Source of the DNA: Mycobacterium sp. 1100029.7
GTDB lineage: Bacteria > Actinomycetota > Actinomycetes > Mycobacteriales > Mycobacteriaceae
Reading direction: 5' to 3'
Length of the DNA: 64,000 bases
NCBI RefSeq assembly: GCF_001665235.1
Contig: NZ_LZSC01000062.1
Location: 40,981 to 104,980, forward strand
The translations under genes and the position numbers were made by a program. Below, piece after piece: positions 40,076 through 49,556 of the stretch (the stretch's first letter is position 1; each line of letters opens with the position of its first letter). The notes beneath the pieces were generated by a model. That model was not told the origin of the DNA, did not search any database, and saw only the letters and a list, made by a program, of their open reading frames with translations.

Positions 40076-40657
40076 GTGACTTCAGTCGAACCGGCTCCAT
40101 TCCGCGAAGCGGTGGCCGCCATGAACTCCGTCAACGCCCGGCCGGAGATCGAGCTCGGCCCCATTCGCCCCCCGCAGCGCCTGGCGCCGTTCAGCTACGC
40201 GCTGGGCGCCGAGGTCAAGCACGCCGAACTCGAGATCGTCCCCGAACGGTCCGAGGGCGACGCGTTCGGCCGGTTGATCCTGCTCTACGACCCCGAGGGC
40301 GCCGACGCCTGGGACGGCACCATCCGCCTGGTCGCCTACATTCAGGCCGACCTGGACTCGCACGAGGCCGTCGATCCGTTGCTGCCCGAGGTGGCCTGGA
40401 GCTGGCTGGTCGACGCGCTGGAATCGCGGACCGACCAGGTCACCGCCCTGGGCGGGACGGTCACCGCCACCACCTCGGTGCGCTACGGCGACATCTCCGG
40501 ACCGCCGCGCGCCCACCAGCTCGAGCTGCGGGCCTCCTGGACGGCGACCACTCCCGCCGTCGGGGTGCACGTCGAAGCATTTTGCGAGGTGCTGGAGCAC
40601 GCCGCAGGCCTACCGCCGGCTGGGGTCACCGACCTGAGCTCGCGGTCCCGCGCCTGA
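40076..40657 (+). CDS. DUF3000 family protein (Rv2680-like)
   Basis: 193 residues from GTG 40076, which has AAGGAG 8 bases upstream. An in-frame GTG at 40022 would give 211 residues, close to the annotated Rv2680, and could be read from a leaderless transcript since TAGCGT lies about ten bases before it. The domain includes 'LAPFSYALGAEVKHAELEI', 'VDPLLPEVAWSWLVDALE' and 'RYGDISGPPRAHQLELRASW'. Function unknown. It is one base apart from the RNase D-like gene and probably in one operon with it. Confidence 0.86.
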   Translation: MTSVEPAPFREAVAAMNSVNARPEIELGPIRPPQRLAPFSYALGAEVKHAELEIVPERSEGDAFGRLILLYDPEGADAWDGTIRLVAYIQADLDSHEAVDPLLPEVAWSWLVDALESRTDQVTALGGTVTATTSVRYGDISGPPRAHQLELRASWTATTPAVGVHVEAFCEVLEHAAGLPPAGVTDLSSRSRA

Positions 40658-40658
40658 G

Positions 40659-41954
40659 ATGCCCGAGCCGAAGGACCCTGCGCCCAACGGCACCGCGCCC
40701 GGCAGCGCCGAATCCGAAGCACCCGCCCCACTGCTGCACCCGGCCGACGGGGTGCCCGAGCTATCGGTAACGGCCGGCCAGATCGCCGACGCCGCGCGAC
40801 TGCTGGAAAGCGGACACGGGCCGTTCGCGGTGGACGCCGAGCGAGCGTCGGGTTTTCGCTACTCCAACCGGGCCTACCTGATCCAGATCCGGCGCGCGGG
40901 CGCCGGCACGGTGTTGATCGACCCGGTCAGCCACGGCGCCGATCCACTGACCGCACTACGGCCGGTCGCCGAGGTGCTCGGCTCCGACGAGTGGATCCTG
41001 CACGCGGCCGATCAGGATCTACCCTGCCTGGCCGAGGTCGGCATGCGGCCACCGGCGCTCTACGACACCGAGCTGGCCGGACGGTTGGCCGGCTTCGAGC
41101 GGGTCAACCTGGCGGCCATGACCGAACGGCTGCTCGGGCACGGATTGGTCAAAGGGCACGGCGCGGCCGACTGGTCCAAGCGGCCGCTGCCCGCGGACTG
41201 GCTCAACTACGCGGCCCTGGACGTCGAGCTGCTCGTCGAACTGCGCGCGGCCATCGCCGCCGTCCTCGACGAGCAGGGCAAAAGCGATTGGGCCGCACAG
41301 GAATTCGACTACCTGCGAAACGTCGGCAGCAAAGAGGCGGCACCGCGGCGGGACCGCTGGCGACGCACCTCGGGCATCCACAAGGTGCGGGACCGTCGCG
41401 CCCTGGCCGCGGTACGCGAGTTGTGGACGACGCGCGACACCATCGCCGCTCGCCGCGACATCGCGCCGCGACGCATCCTGCCGGACTCGGCCATCATCGA
41501 TGCGGCGCTGGCCAATCCGAAGACGGTCGAGGAGCTGACCGCCCTGCCGGTGTTCGGCGGGCGTAACCAGCGGCGCAGCGCGGCGACGTGGCTGGCCGCG
41601 CTGCAAACCGCCCGCGAGAGCCCGGACCCGCCCGAAGACGCCGAACCGCCAAACGGGCCGCCACCCCCGGCGCGGTGGAGCCGACGCAAACCGGAGGCCG
41701 CCGCCCGGCTGGAAGCGGCCCGGGCCGGACTGTCGAAACTGTCGGAGCGGGTGCATGTTCCGACCGAGAACCTGGTCTCACCCGACCTGGTCCGGCGCCT
41801 GTGCTGGGACTGGGAGGGCGCGCCAGACCCGCTGGGGGCCGTCGAGGAATTCCTGTGCGCGGGCCATGCGCGGGAGTGGCAGCGTGAACTCGTCGATCCC
41901 GTGCTGGCCAATGCGTTGCAACCACCGGCGGAATCCGACGACACCGACAGCTAG
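40659..41954 (+). CDS. RNase D-like 3'-5' exonuclease with HRDC domain (Rv2681-like)
   Basis: 431 residues. The DEDDy exonuclease signature begins 'GPFAVDAERASGFRYSN' (D-x-E), continues with 'WILHAADQDLPCLAEVG' and closes at 'WLNYAALDVELLVELRAAI' with Tyr and Asp. An HRDC-like domain follows ('LAAVRELWTTRDTIAARRDI'), and then a Pro-rich linker and a second helical domain. It probably trims stable RNA 3' ends. ATG 40659. The 3' end overlaps dxs1 by four bases, convergent. Confidence 0.9.
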   Translation: MPEPKDPAPNGTAPGSAESEAPAPLLHPADGVPELSVTAGQIADAARLLESGHGPFAVDAERASGFRYSNRAYLIQIRRAGAGTVLIDPVSHGADPLTALRPVAEVLGSDEWILHAADQDLPCLAEVGMRPPALYDTELAGRLAGFERVNLAAMTERLLGHGLVKGHGAADWSKRPLPADWLNYAALDVELLVELRAAIAAVLDEQGKSDWAAQEFDYLRNVGSKEAAPRRDRWRRTSGIHKVRDRRALAAVRELWTTRDTIAARRDIAPRRILPDSAIIDAALANPKTVEELTALPVFGGRNQRRSAATWLAALQTARESPDPPEDAEPPNGPPPPARWSRRKPEAAARLEAARAGLSKLSERVHVPTENLVSPDLVRRLCWDWEGAPDPLGAVEEFLCAGHAREWQRELVDPVLANALQPPAESDDTDS

Positions 41955-43876
41955 TCGAGGTGCTCGCGGATCTCGGTCTCGGAGTCGTCACTGCCCAGTG
42001 CCGCAACCCAACCCGTGATCCGGCGGGCCACATCCTGGTCGGTCAGCTCGAGGTCGGTCAGCACCTCGCCGCGGGAGGCGTGCTCGTAGAACTCCTGGCG
42101 CAACCCGACGTCGCGGCAGGGCATGTCGATCTCCGCGCGCCGCAGCGCGGCCGAAATCGCCGATCCCACACCGCCGTTGACGCCGTTGTCCTCCAGCGTG
42201 ACGAGTAGCTTGTACTGCTGGGCCAATTCGACGACGCCGTCGGAGACCGGCAGCACCCAGCGCGGGTCGATGACGGTGACGCCGATGCCCTGGTTGTGCA
42301 GCCGCTTGGCCACCTCGAGTGCCATCGGAACGAACGCGCCCACGGCCACCAGTAGCACATCGTGGTTGAGGCCGCCGGCGGGCACCGCGAGCACGTCGAA
42401 GGCGTCGATCCCGGATCCTCTACGCTCCAGCGCCGGAATGTCTTCGCCCACATCCCCTTTGGGGAACCGCAGCGCCGTCGGACCGTCGTTGACGTCGAGC
42501 GCCTCGCCGAGTTCCTCGCGCAGCCGGGTGCCGTCGCGCGGCGCGGCCACCCGCATCCCGGGCACGATGTTGAGTATCGACATGTCCCACATGCCGTTGT
42601 GGCTGGCGCCGTCGGAGCCGGTGATCCCGGCACGGTCGAGCACGAAGGTGACGGGCAGCTTGTGCAACGCCACATCCATCATGATCTGGTCGAACGCCCG
42701 GTTGAGGAACGTCGAGTAAATGGCCACCACCGGGTGCATCCCGCCCATCGCCAGCCCGGCCGCCGACGTCATCGCGTGCTGCTCGGCGATGCCGACGTCG
42801 AACAGCCGATCCGGGAACCGTTGCCCGAAGGGCGTCAGGCCGGTGGGACCGGGCATCGCCGCGGTGATCGCCACGATGTCGCGCCGCTTGCGGGCGTAGC
42901 CGATCAGCGCGTCGGAGAACGTCGCCGTCCAGCCCGGGCCCGGGATCTTGGTGGCCTGGCCGGTGATCGGGTCGATCGGCACGGTGGAGTGCATCTGCTC
43001 GGCCTCGTCGGCCTCGGCCGGCGCGTAGCCCATGCCCTTGCGGGTGGCGACATGCACGATCACCGGACCGCCGAAACCGCGGGCCCGGCGCAGCGCGGCC
43101 TCGACCGCACGCTCGTCGTGGCCGTCGACCGGACCGACGTACTTGAGGCCGAGATCGGTGAACAGCAGCTGCGGAGCCAGCGAATCCTTGATGCCCGCCT
43201 TGACGCTGTGCATGAAGTGGTAGCAGATCTCACCGATCAGCGGCATCGCGCGCACCACGTCGCGGCCCTTCTCCAGCGCCTGCTCGTAGACCGGCTGCAG
43301 CCGCAACATCGCCAGGTGGTCGGCGACACCGCCGATGGTGGGGGCGTAGCTACGGCCGTTGTCGTTGACGACGATGATGACCGGCCGTTTCGAGGCCGCG
43401 ATGTTGTTCAGCGCCTCCCAGCACATGCCGCCGGTCAGCGCGCCGTCGCCGACCACGGCGACGACGTGGCGGTTGCGGTGTCCGGTCAGCTCGAACGCCT
43501 TGGCCAGGCCGTCGGCGTAGGACAGCGCCGCGCTGGCGTGGCTGGACTCCACCCAGTCGTGCTCGCTTTCGGCGCGTGACGGATAGCCCGACAGGCCACC
43601 CTTTTTGCGCAGCGTCTCGAAGTCCTGGCAGCGCCCGGTAAGCATCTTGTGCACGTAGGCCTGATGGCCGGTGTCGAAGATGATCGGGTCGTGCGGTGAG
43701 TCGAACACCCGGTGCAACGCCAACGTCAGCTCGACGACGCCGAGGTTCGGGCCCAGGTGCCCTCCGGTGGCAGCCACCTTGTGGATCAGAAACTCGCGGA
43801 TCTCCGACGCCAGATCGCGAAGTTGCTGCGCAGACAGGTGCTGCAGATCAGCAGGGCCGCGGATCTGTTCCAGCAT
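41951..43876 (-). CDS. dxs1: Dxs1, 1-deoxy-D-xylulose-5-phosphate synthase
   Basis: 641 residues. Thiamine-diphosphate site 'VGDGALTGGMCWEALNNI' with the N-rich loop, the catalytic His in 'GHLGPNLGVVEL', and the family 'FVLDRAGITGSDGASHNGMW' in the pyrimidine-binding domain. It makes DXP from pyruvate and glyceraldehyde-3-phosphate, the first step of the MEP isoprenoid pathway. ATG 43876. It is monocistronic as far as visible; the antiporter gene on the same strand lies 61 bp upstream. Confidence 0.97.
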   Translation of the reverse strand: MLEQIRGPADLQHLSAQQLRDLASEIREFLIHKVAATGGHLGPNLGVVELTLALHRVFDSPHDPIIFDTGHQAYVHKMLTGRCQDFETLRKKGGLSGYPSRAESEHDWVESSHASAALSYADGLAKAFELTGHRNRHVVAVVGDGALTGGMCWEALNNIAASKRPVIIVVNDNGRSYAPTIGGVADHLAMLRLQPVYEQALEKGRDVVRAMPLIGEICYHFMHSVKAGIKDSLAPQLLFTDLGLKYVGPVDGHDERAVEAALRRARGFGGPVIVHVATRKGMGYAPAEADEAEQMHSTVPIDPITGQATKIPGPGWTATFSDALIGYARKRRDIVAITAAMPGPTGLTPFGQRFPDRLFDVGIAEQHAMTSAAGLAMGGMHPVVAIYSTFLNRAFDQIMMDVALHKLPVTFVLDRAGITGSDGASHNGMWDMSILNIVPGMRVAAPRDGTRLREELGEALDVNDGPTALRFPKGDVGEDIPALERRGSGIDAFDVLAVPAGGLNHDVLLVAVGAFVPMALEVAKRLHNQGIGVTVIDPRWVLPVSDGVVELAQQYKLLVTLEDNGVNGGVGSAISAALRRAEIDMPCRDVGLRQEFYEHASRGEVLTDLELTDQDVARRITGWVAALGSDDSETEIREHLD

Positions 43877-43937
43877 CTCGTCAGTCTACGCAGCGACAGC
43901 CGAATCACACCTGATCGATGTGACCGATATCCCGCAG

Positions 43938-45401
43938 CTAGACGGAGCCGAACAGTTCGGCCAGCCTGTCGCGCAGTTCGGGAGCCGCCAGCACGACGAC
44001 TTCGTCGCCGGCCCGCAGTTCGGTGTCTCCGCGCACCGCCACCAGCGCGGTGCCGCGCACCACGATGCTCACCCAGATGTCACCGACATCGGCGCCGAGG
44101 GTTTCGATGGTGGATCCCTCGGCACCAGAACCGGGGCCGACTTTCAGGCGGTGGACCCCTTCGGGTTCGTCACGAAGCCGGACCCCCACTTCCCACGGCT
44201 GGGTCTCGACCGTTCGCATGCGCAGTTGCAACGCTTTCGCGACACTGGGCGTCGCGCTGCCCTGCACCAGAACCGAGAATGCGACGACGACAACCACGAT
44301 GCCGTACAAACGCTCCGCGTCGGCGATATGCGCGGCCCGCAGGAACTCCCCCAGCAGAATGGGCACCGCGCCCTTGAGGCCGGCGAACAGGATGAACGCG
44401 CGTTCGTTGCGCCGCAGGCTGACCCCGAGCAGGCAGGCGCCGACCGCCAGCGGACGAATCAACACCGTCAGCGCGACACCCAGCACTACACCGGGTATCC
44501 ACACGTCCGGATGCGCGAGCGCGGGCAACTCGACGGTCAGGCCCAGCACCGCGAAGGCGACGATCTCGGCCAGACCGGCCAGGGCGGCATGAAAGCGTTT
44601 GATCTCCGGCTTGTACGGCGCGTGGGCGTCGCCGATCATGATGCCAGCGACGAACACCGCCAGGAACCCCGAACCGTGCGCGAGCGTGGCGACGCCGTAA
44701 AGCATCAGGCAGCACGCAAGTGTTCGCAGCGAGTAGAGGCCCTCGCTGGGCAATGCCACGCGCCGCATGAACTCGAGCAGAGCGCGGCCGCCGACCACAC
44801 CGGCGACAACCCCGATCACCATTTGCAGCGCAAATTGGACTCCAACGCTGGCGAATCCGGCCGCGGTGAGGCCGCCTGCGGTGACCAGGCTGGCCATCAA
44901 CGAAATGCCGACGGGATCGTTGGCGCCGGACTCGCCCTCCAGAATCGTGCTGCTGCGTCCCGCGATAACCCGTTTGCCCAAGACGGAGAACACGATGGCC
45001 GGATCGGTGGGAGCCACCGCAGTCGCTACCAGAACCGCTGCATACCAACCGATTCCACACGCGTAGTGCAGCAGCAGCGCTGCGCCGGCCGCGGTCAGAA
45101 AGGTGCCGAGCACGCCGACGGACAGGATCGGCGCCGCCGCCGCGCGAAAGCGGGCCCGCCCGATGTGCATGCCGCCGTCGAAGAGCACCAACACCAGCGC
45201 CAGGGTGAGCACCCGTTCCACGGTCCGCTCGGGCGGTGGCTGCACCGCGGGCACCGTGTGCACCACGACGGCCGCGCCAACAAGCACCAAGAGCGCCACC
45301 GGGATCTTGACTCGTTCAGTGAGTCGATTCGCCAGCACCGCAACCAAGCCCACTGCACTGCACAACAACACGATCAGCGCATAACGGGCAGTCTCGTTCA
45401 T
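43938..45401 (-). CDS. Monovalent cation:H+ antiporter with C-terminal TrkA_C-like domain (NhaP2/CvrA-like)
   Basis: 487 residues. About 12 membrane helices with the CPA motifs 'VLFDGGMHIGRARFR', 'TAVAPTDPAIVFSVLG' and 'GESGANDPVGISLMA' (the ND ion-binding pair). The last 130 residues form a cytosolic TrkA_C-like domain with 'RAGDEVVVLAAPELRDRL'. It likely exchanges K+ or Na+ for H+. In M. tuberculosis this position carries Rv2683 to Rv2688c (arsA, arsB1 and others), so gene content differs here. The K+ genes ceoBC are 3.4 kb away. Confidence 0.88.
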   Translation of the reverse strand: MNETARYALIVLLCSAVGLVAVLANRLTERVKIPVALLVLVGAAVVVHTVPAVQPPPERTVERVLTLALVLVLFDGGMHIGRARFRAAAAPILSVGVLGTFLTAAGAALLLHYACGIGWYAAVLVATAVAPTDPAIVFSVLGKRVIAGRSSTILEGESGANDPVGISLMASLVTAGGLTAAGFASVGVQFALQMVIGVVAGVVGGRALLEFMRRVALPSEGLYSLRTLACCLMLYGVATLAHGSGFLAVFVAGIMIGDAHAPYKPEIKRFHAALAGLAEIVAFAVLGLTVELPALAHPDVWIPGVVLGVALTVLIRPLAVGACLLGVSLRRNERAFILFAGLKGAVPILLGEFLRAAHIADAERLYGIVVVVVAFSVLVQGSATPSVAKALQLRMRTVETQPWEVGVRLRDEPEGVHRLKVGPGSGAEGSTIETLGADVGDIWVSIVVRGTALVAVRGDTELRAGDEVVVLAAPELRDRLAELFGSV

Positions 45402-45469
45402 GACGGCGGCCTATCGATCGGTCGACAATGACATCGCCGACCAGACTTCCCGGCACACCTCAACGGAGT

Positions 45470-46687
45470 CTAACGGGTCAGCATCGCGACACATTCGGTG
45501 TGATGGGTCAGCGGAAACGCATCGAACACTTTGATCTTCTCGACCGCATAGCCGTGAGTAACGTACAGGCCGATATCGCGCGCGAAAGATGCTGCCTCGC
45601 AACCGATATGCACGATCCTTGGCACTTCGGCGGCGGCCAGCTGACCGATGACGTCACGCCCGGCACCCGAGCGCGGCGGATCCAGCACCGCGACGTCGGC
45701 CCCGGATCGCTGCGTCGACACCGCCCGGCGCACCGAGTCGGTGACGACGTCCACCTGCGGCAGGTCGGCCAGTGCGGCGCGCGCGGCCCGGGTCGAGGCA
45801 CGCGAGGTGTCGACGGTGAGCACCCGCCCCGACTCCCCCACGGCATCGCCCAGGGCGGCGGCGAAGACCCCCACGCCGCCGTAGAGATCCCACACCCGCA
45901 TGCCGGCCTGCGCCGCGGCCCACTGCGCGACCAGCGCGCTGTACACCCGCGCCGCGTCGCGGTGCGCCTGCCAGAACGCGGTCACCGGCACCTGCCAGCT
46001 CCGCCCGCCCACCCGCTGGGTTGCCTCGTAATTGCCCTGCAGCACTGACGTTTCCGTGCGACCGCCGCGGCGCAGGGTGCGAACCACATGACGGTGCTGG
46101 TCGTCGTCGATCGCGACGTGTAGCTGGGCGGTCGGCACCAGATCCGCCGCCGAGCACGCCTGCGCCAGCCCGCCGAGCAGGCCCGCCGGTAACTGCGCGC
46201 AGCGCAGGTCGGTGACCAACTCGTCGCTGTGATAGCGGTGAAAGCCGGGACGGGCGTCGGCGCCCACTTCCAGGCGCACCCGGGTGCGCCACCCGGTGGC
46301 CCCGCAATCCGAGAGCGGTTCGGCCTCGCCACTCCAGTGATGCCCGCCCAGGCGCTCCAGCTGGTTGGCGACGACCTGCGCCTTGAGCGTTCGAACCGCC
46401 TCCGGTGTGGCGAAGGCCAGATCACAACAGCCCGCCCCATCGACACCGGCGATCGGGCACAGCGAGTCGATCCGATCCGGCGACGCCTCGAGGACCTCGA
46501 GAACCTCAGCGTGCCAATAGGATCCGCGATCAGCGGTGACCCGCACCCGCACCCGTTCTCCGGGCAGGGCGTAGCGCACGAACACCACCCGGCCTTCGTG
46601 GTGGGCCACGCAGCTGCCGCCGTTGGCGGGTGCGCCGGTCACCAGCGTCAGCTCCGCCCTCGACAGCGACGCGTCGGCCTTCACCAC
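45470..46687 (-). CDS. TrmA/RlmCD-type RNA uridine-C5 methyltransferase (Rv2689c-like)
   Basis: 405 residues. A TRAM-like N-terminal domain ('LVTGAPANGGSCVAHHEGRV') and a Cys-rich segment ('LCPIAGVDGAGCCDLAF') lead into the methyltransferase: 'VWDLYGGVGVFAAALGD' is SAM motif I, 'VAVLDPPRSGAGRDVI' the NPPY-like motif and 'IVHIGCEAASFARDIG' the catalytic Cys. GTG 46687. The substrate, tRNA U54 or 23S rRNA, cannot be told. It follows the APC transporter by 20 bp on the same strand. Confidence 0.88.
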   Translation of the reverse strand: MVKADASLSRAELTLVTGAPANGGSCVAHHEGRVVFVRYALPGERVRVRVTADRGSYWHAEVLEVLEASPDRIDSLCPIAGVDGAGCCDLAFATPEAVRTLKAQVVANQLERLGGHHWSGEAEPLSDCGATGWRTRVRLEVGADARPGFHRYHSDELVTDLRCAQLPAGLLGGLAQACSAADLVPTAQLHVAIDDDQHRHVVRTLRRGGRTETSVLQGNYEATQRVGGRSWQVPVTAFWQAHRDAARVYSALVAQWAAAQAGMRVWDLYGGVGVFAAALGDAVGESGRVLTVDTSRASTRAARAALADLPQVDVVTDSVRRAVSTQRSGADVAVLDPPRSGAGRDVIGQLAAAEVPRIVHIGCEAASFARDIGLYVTHGYAVEKIKVFDAFPLTHHTECVAMLTR

Positions 46688-46707
46688 AAATGCCTCGTCG
46701 AGTCGCG

Positions 46708-48702
46708 TCAGTCGAAGATGCCGCGACGGGCGTCACCGGGAGCCGCGTGTGGCTGCAGCATTTGAAGTCGCTCCGAGGAATTCAACTGCCACGGAACCGA
46801 AGTGACCATCACGTTGGGCATGAACAACAACCGGCCCTTGAGCCGCAGCGCGCTCTGGTTATGCAGCACCTGCTCCCACCAGTGCCCGACGACGTACTCC
46901 GGAATGAACACCGTCACCACGGTGCGGGGCGATTCTTTGGCAACCCGCTTGACGTAGTCCAAAATCGGACGGGTGATTTCACGGTAGGGCGAAGCGATGA
47001 CCTTCAGCGGCACGCTGATTTCGCTCTGCTCCCAATCATGAACCAGCGCACGGGTTTCCGCATCGTCGACGCTGACCGTGAGGGCCTCGAGCACATCGGG
47101 ACGGGTTGCCCGCGCGTAGGCCACCGCACGCAGCGTCGGCAGATGCAGCTTGGACACCAGCACCAGGGCGTGGTTGCGGCTGGGCAACACCACCTCGTGC
47201 TCGGCGGCGGCTTGTTCTTCGAGCTCCCGGTTGACGGTGTCATAGTGCTTGCGGATCAGCTTCATGATCACGAACAGCGCGCTCATCGCGACGATAGCGA
47301 TCCACGCCCCAGCGACGAACTTGGTGACCAGCACCACCAGCAGCACCGCCCCGGTGGAGATCAGACCGACCGTGTTGACCACCCGCGAGCGCTTCATCTT
47401 GCGGCGCACCGGCGGGTCGGTCTCGCTGCGCAACAAGCGAGTCCAGTGCCGGACCATGCCAATTTGACTCAGCGTGAACGAGATGAACACGCCGACGATG
47501 TAGAGCTGGATCAGTGCGGTCACCTCACCGCGGAACGCGATGACGAACGCCAGGGCCGCCGCGGACAAAAACAGGATGCCGTTGGAGAACGCCAGGCGGT
47601 CGCCGCGAGTGTGCAGTTGGCGGGGCAGGTAGCTGTGCTGGGCCAGCACCGAGCCCAGCACCGGGAACCCGTTGAACGCGGTGTTGGCGGCCAGCACCAG
47701 GATCAGGGCGGTCACCGTAGCGATCAGCAGGAACCCGATGCGGAAACCGCCGAAGACCGTCTCGGCCAACTGAGTGACCAGTGTCTTCTGCATATAGCCC
47801 GCGGGGATCCCGCTCAGCTGGGTGGCGGGATCGTCGACCAGCTGCACGTGAATCTGCTGGGCCAGCACGATGATGCCCATCAGCAGCGTCACCGCGATCG
47901 CGCCGAGCATCAGCAGCGTCGTTGCGGCGTTGCGCGACTTGGGTTTCTGGAACGCCGGCACCCCGTTGCTGATCGCCTCGACACCGGTCAGGGCCGCGCA
48001 GCCCGACGAGAACGAGCGGGCCAGCAGGAAGGCGAACGCGAAACCGACGATCTGGCCGTGCTCGGCATGCATCTGAAAGCCCGCGGATTCGGCACGCAAC
48101 GGGTTGCCCAGCACGAAGATCCGGAACAAGCCGTAGCCGATCATCACGACGACGCCGACGATGAACGCATAGGTCGGGATCGCGAAAGCCACCCCGGACT
48201 CGCGGATCCCACGCAGGTTCAGCGCCATCACCAGCAGAATCGCGACCACACAGAACCACACCTTGTTCTGCGCCACCAGCGGGACCGCCGAACCGATGTT
48301 GGCCATCGCCGACGATGTCGAAACAGCAACCGTCAGAACGTAATCCACCATCAGCGCGCTGGCCACCACCAGGCCCGCGGTGTCGCCGAGGTTTGTGGTG
48401 ACCACCTCGTAGTCGCCCCCGCCGGACGGGTAGGCGTGCACGTTCTGCCGGTAGCTGGCCACCACCACCAACATGACCGCGGCCACCGCCAGGCCGATCC
48501 ACGGCGTCAGCGCATAGGCCGTCGCCCCGGCCACCGAGAGCATCAGGAAGACTTCTTCCGGCGCATATGCCACCGAGGACAGCGCGTCCGAGGCGAACAC
48601 CGGCAGCGCGATGCGTTTGGGGAGCAGGGTGTGGCTCAGCCGGTCGCTGCGAAATGGCCGCCCGATGAGCAACCGGCGCGCTGCGGTTGAAAGTTTGGAC
48701 AC
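46708..48702 (-). CDS. APC-superfamily amino-acid/potassium permease-like protein (Rv2690c-like)
   Basis: 664 residues. Twelve membrane helices in the first 480 residues, starting 'LPVFASDALSSVAYAPEEVF' (helix 1 unwound segment) with 'YPSGGGDYEVV' after helix 2, then a cytosolic C-terminal domain of about 180 residues. GTG 48702 matches the recalled M. tuberculosis start 'VSKLSTAARRL'; the frame opens seven codons earlier at a TTG. Adjacent and divergent to ceoB. The layout resembles KUP-like or KimA-like APC transporters, so potassium is a candidate substrate, by inference from context. Confidence 0.86.
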   Translation of the reverse strand: MSKLSTAARRLLIGRPFRSDRLSHTLLPKRIALPVFASDALSSVAYAPEEVFLMLSVAGATAYALTPWIGLAVAAVMLVVVASYRQNVHAYPSGGGDYEVVTTNLGDTAGLVVASALMVDYVLTVAVSTSSAMANIGSAVPLVAQNKVWFCVVAILLVMALNLRGIRESGVAFAIPTYAFIVGVVVMIGYGLFRIFVLGNPLRAESAGFQMHAEHGQIVGFAFAFLLARSFSSGCAALTGVEAISNGVPAFQKPKSRNAATTLLMLGAIAVTLLMGIIVLAQQIHVQLVDDPATQLSGIPAGYMQKTLVTQLAETVFGGFRIGFLLIATVTALILVLAANTAFNGFPVLGSVLAQHSYLPRQLHTRGDRLAFSNGILFLSAAALAFVIAFRGEVTALIQLYIVGVFISFTLSQIGMVRHWTRLLRSETDPPVRRKMKRSRVVNTVGLISTGAVLLVVLVTKFVAGAWIAIVAMSALFVIMKLIRKHYDTVNRELEEQAAAEHEVVLPSRNHALVLVSKLHLPTLRAVAYARATRPDVLEALTVSVDDAETRALVHDWEQSEISVPLKVIASPYREITRPILDYVKRVAKESPRTVVTVFIPEYVVGHWWEQVLHNQSALRLKGRLLFMPNVMVTSVPWQLNSSERLQMLQPHAAPGDARRGIFD

Positions 48703-48835
48703 GAGAGCCAAGAGTAAGCGCAACGGGCCGTGCCGGTAGCGTTCCGTGGGCGAGAATATTCCCGACCGGAATCGGCTGGCCCGACAGTTTGCCGATGGAA
48801 TGACAGTTACTCCGACCCAGCCGAGAGGACCTGAC

Positions 48836-49519
48836 GTGCGGGTGGTTGTAATGGGCTGCGGCCGGGTGGGCTCTTCGCTGGCCGACGGACTGTCCAGGAT
48901 CGGTCATGACGTGGCGGTGATCGACCGGGACAGCTCGGCGTTCAATCGCCTGAGCCCCGAATTCGCCGGCGAGCGGGTGCTCGGTCAGGGATTCGACCGC
49001 GACGTCCTGCTGAAAGCCCGCATCGAGGAGGCCGACGCGTTCGCGGCGGTGTCCTCCGGGGACAACTCCAACATCATCTCGGCTCGATTGGCCCGCGAGA
49101 CGTTCGGCGTCAACCGGGTGGTGGCGCGGATCTACGACGCCAAGCGCGCCGAGGTCTACGAACGCCTGGGCATCCCGACGATCGCCACCGTGCCGTGGAC
49201 CACCGATCGCCTGCTCAACGCGCTGACCCGGGAAAGTGAGACCGCCAAGTGGCGCGATCCCACCGGCACCGTCGCCGTGTCCGAGGTCGTGCTGCACGAG
49301 GATTGGGTCGGGCGCCGCGCCACCGATCTGGAGCAGGCCACCGGCGCGCGGGTGGCATTTCTGATCCGGTTCGGCACCGGCATCCTGCCCGAGCCGAAAA
49401 CGGTGATCCAGGCCGGCGATCAGGTCTACATCGCCGCGATCTCCGGCCGCGCGGCCGAGGCGGTCGCCATTGCCGCGCTGCCGCCGAGTGAGGACATCGA
49501 TTCGGGGCCGGGGCATTGA
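48836..49519 (+). CDS. ceoB: CeoB, TrkA-family K+ uptake regulatory protein
   Basis: 227 residues, equal to M. tuberculosis CeoB. An RCK_N domain opens 'VVMGCGRVGSSLADGL' (NAD(H)-binding G-x-G-x2-G) with 'VIDRDSSAFNRL', and an RCK_C domain ends the protein. GTG 48836 has GAGAGG upstream. It gates a Trk or APC potassium transporter in response to nucleotides. It precedes ceoC by 37 bp and is divergent from the APC permease, suggesting one potassium transport unit. Confidence 0.93.
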   Translation: MRVVVMGCGRVGSSLADGLSRIGHDVAVIDRDSSAFNRLSPEFAGERVLGQGFDRDVLLKARIEEADAFAAVSSGDNSNIISARLARETFGVNRVVARIYDAKRAEVYERLGIPTIATVPWTTDRLLNALTRESETAKWRDPTGTVAVSEVVLHEDWVGRRATDLEQATGARVAFLIRFGTGILPEPKTVIQAGDQVYIAAISGRAAEAVAIAALPPSEDIDSGPGH

Positions 49520-49556
49520 GCCCGCATCGCCCGACCGCGACGAAGGAGCGGCGCTG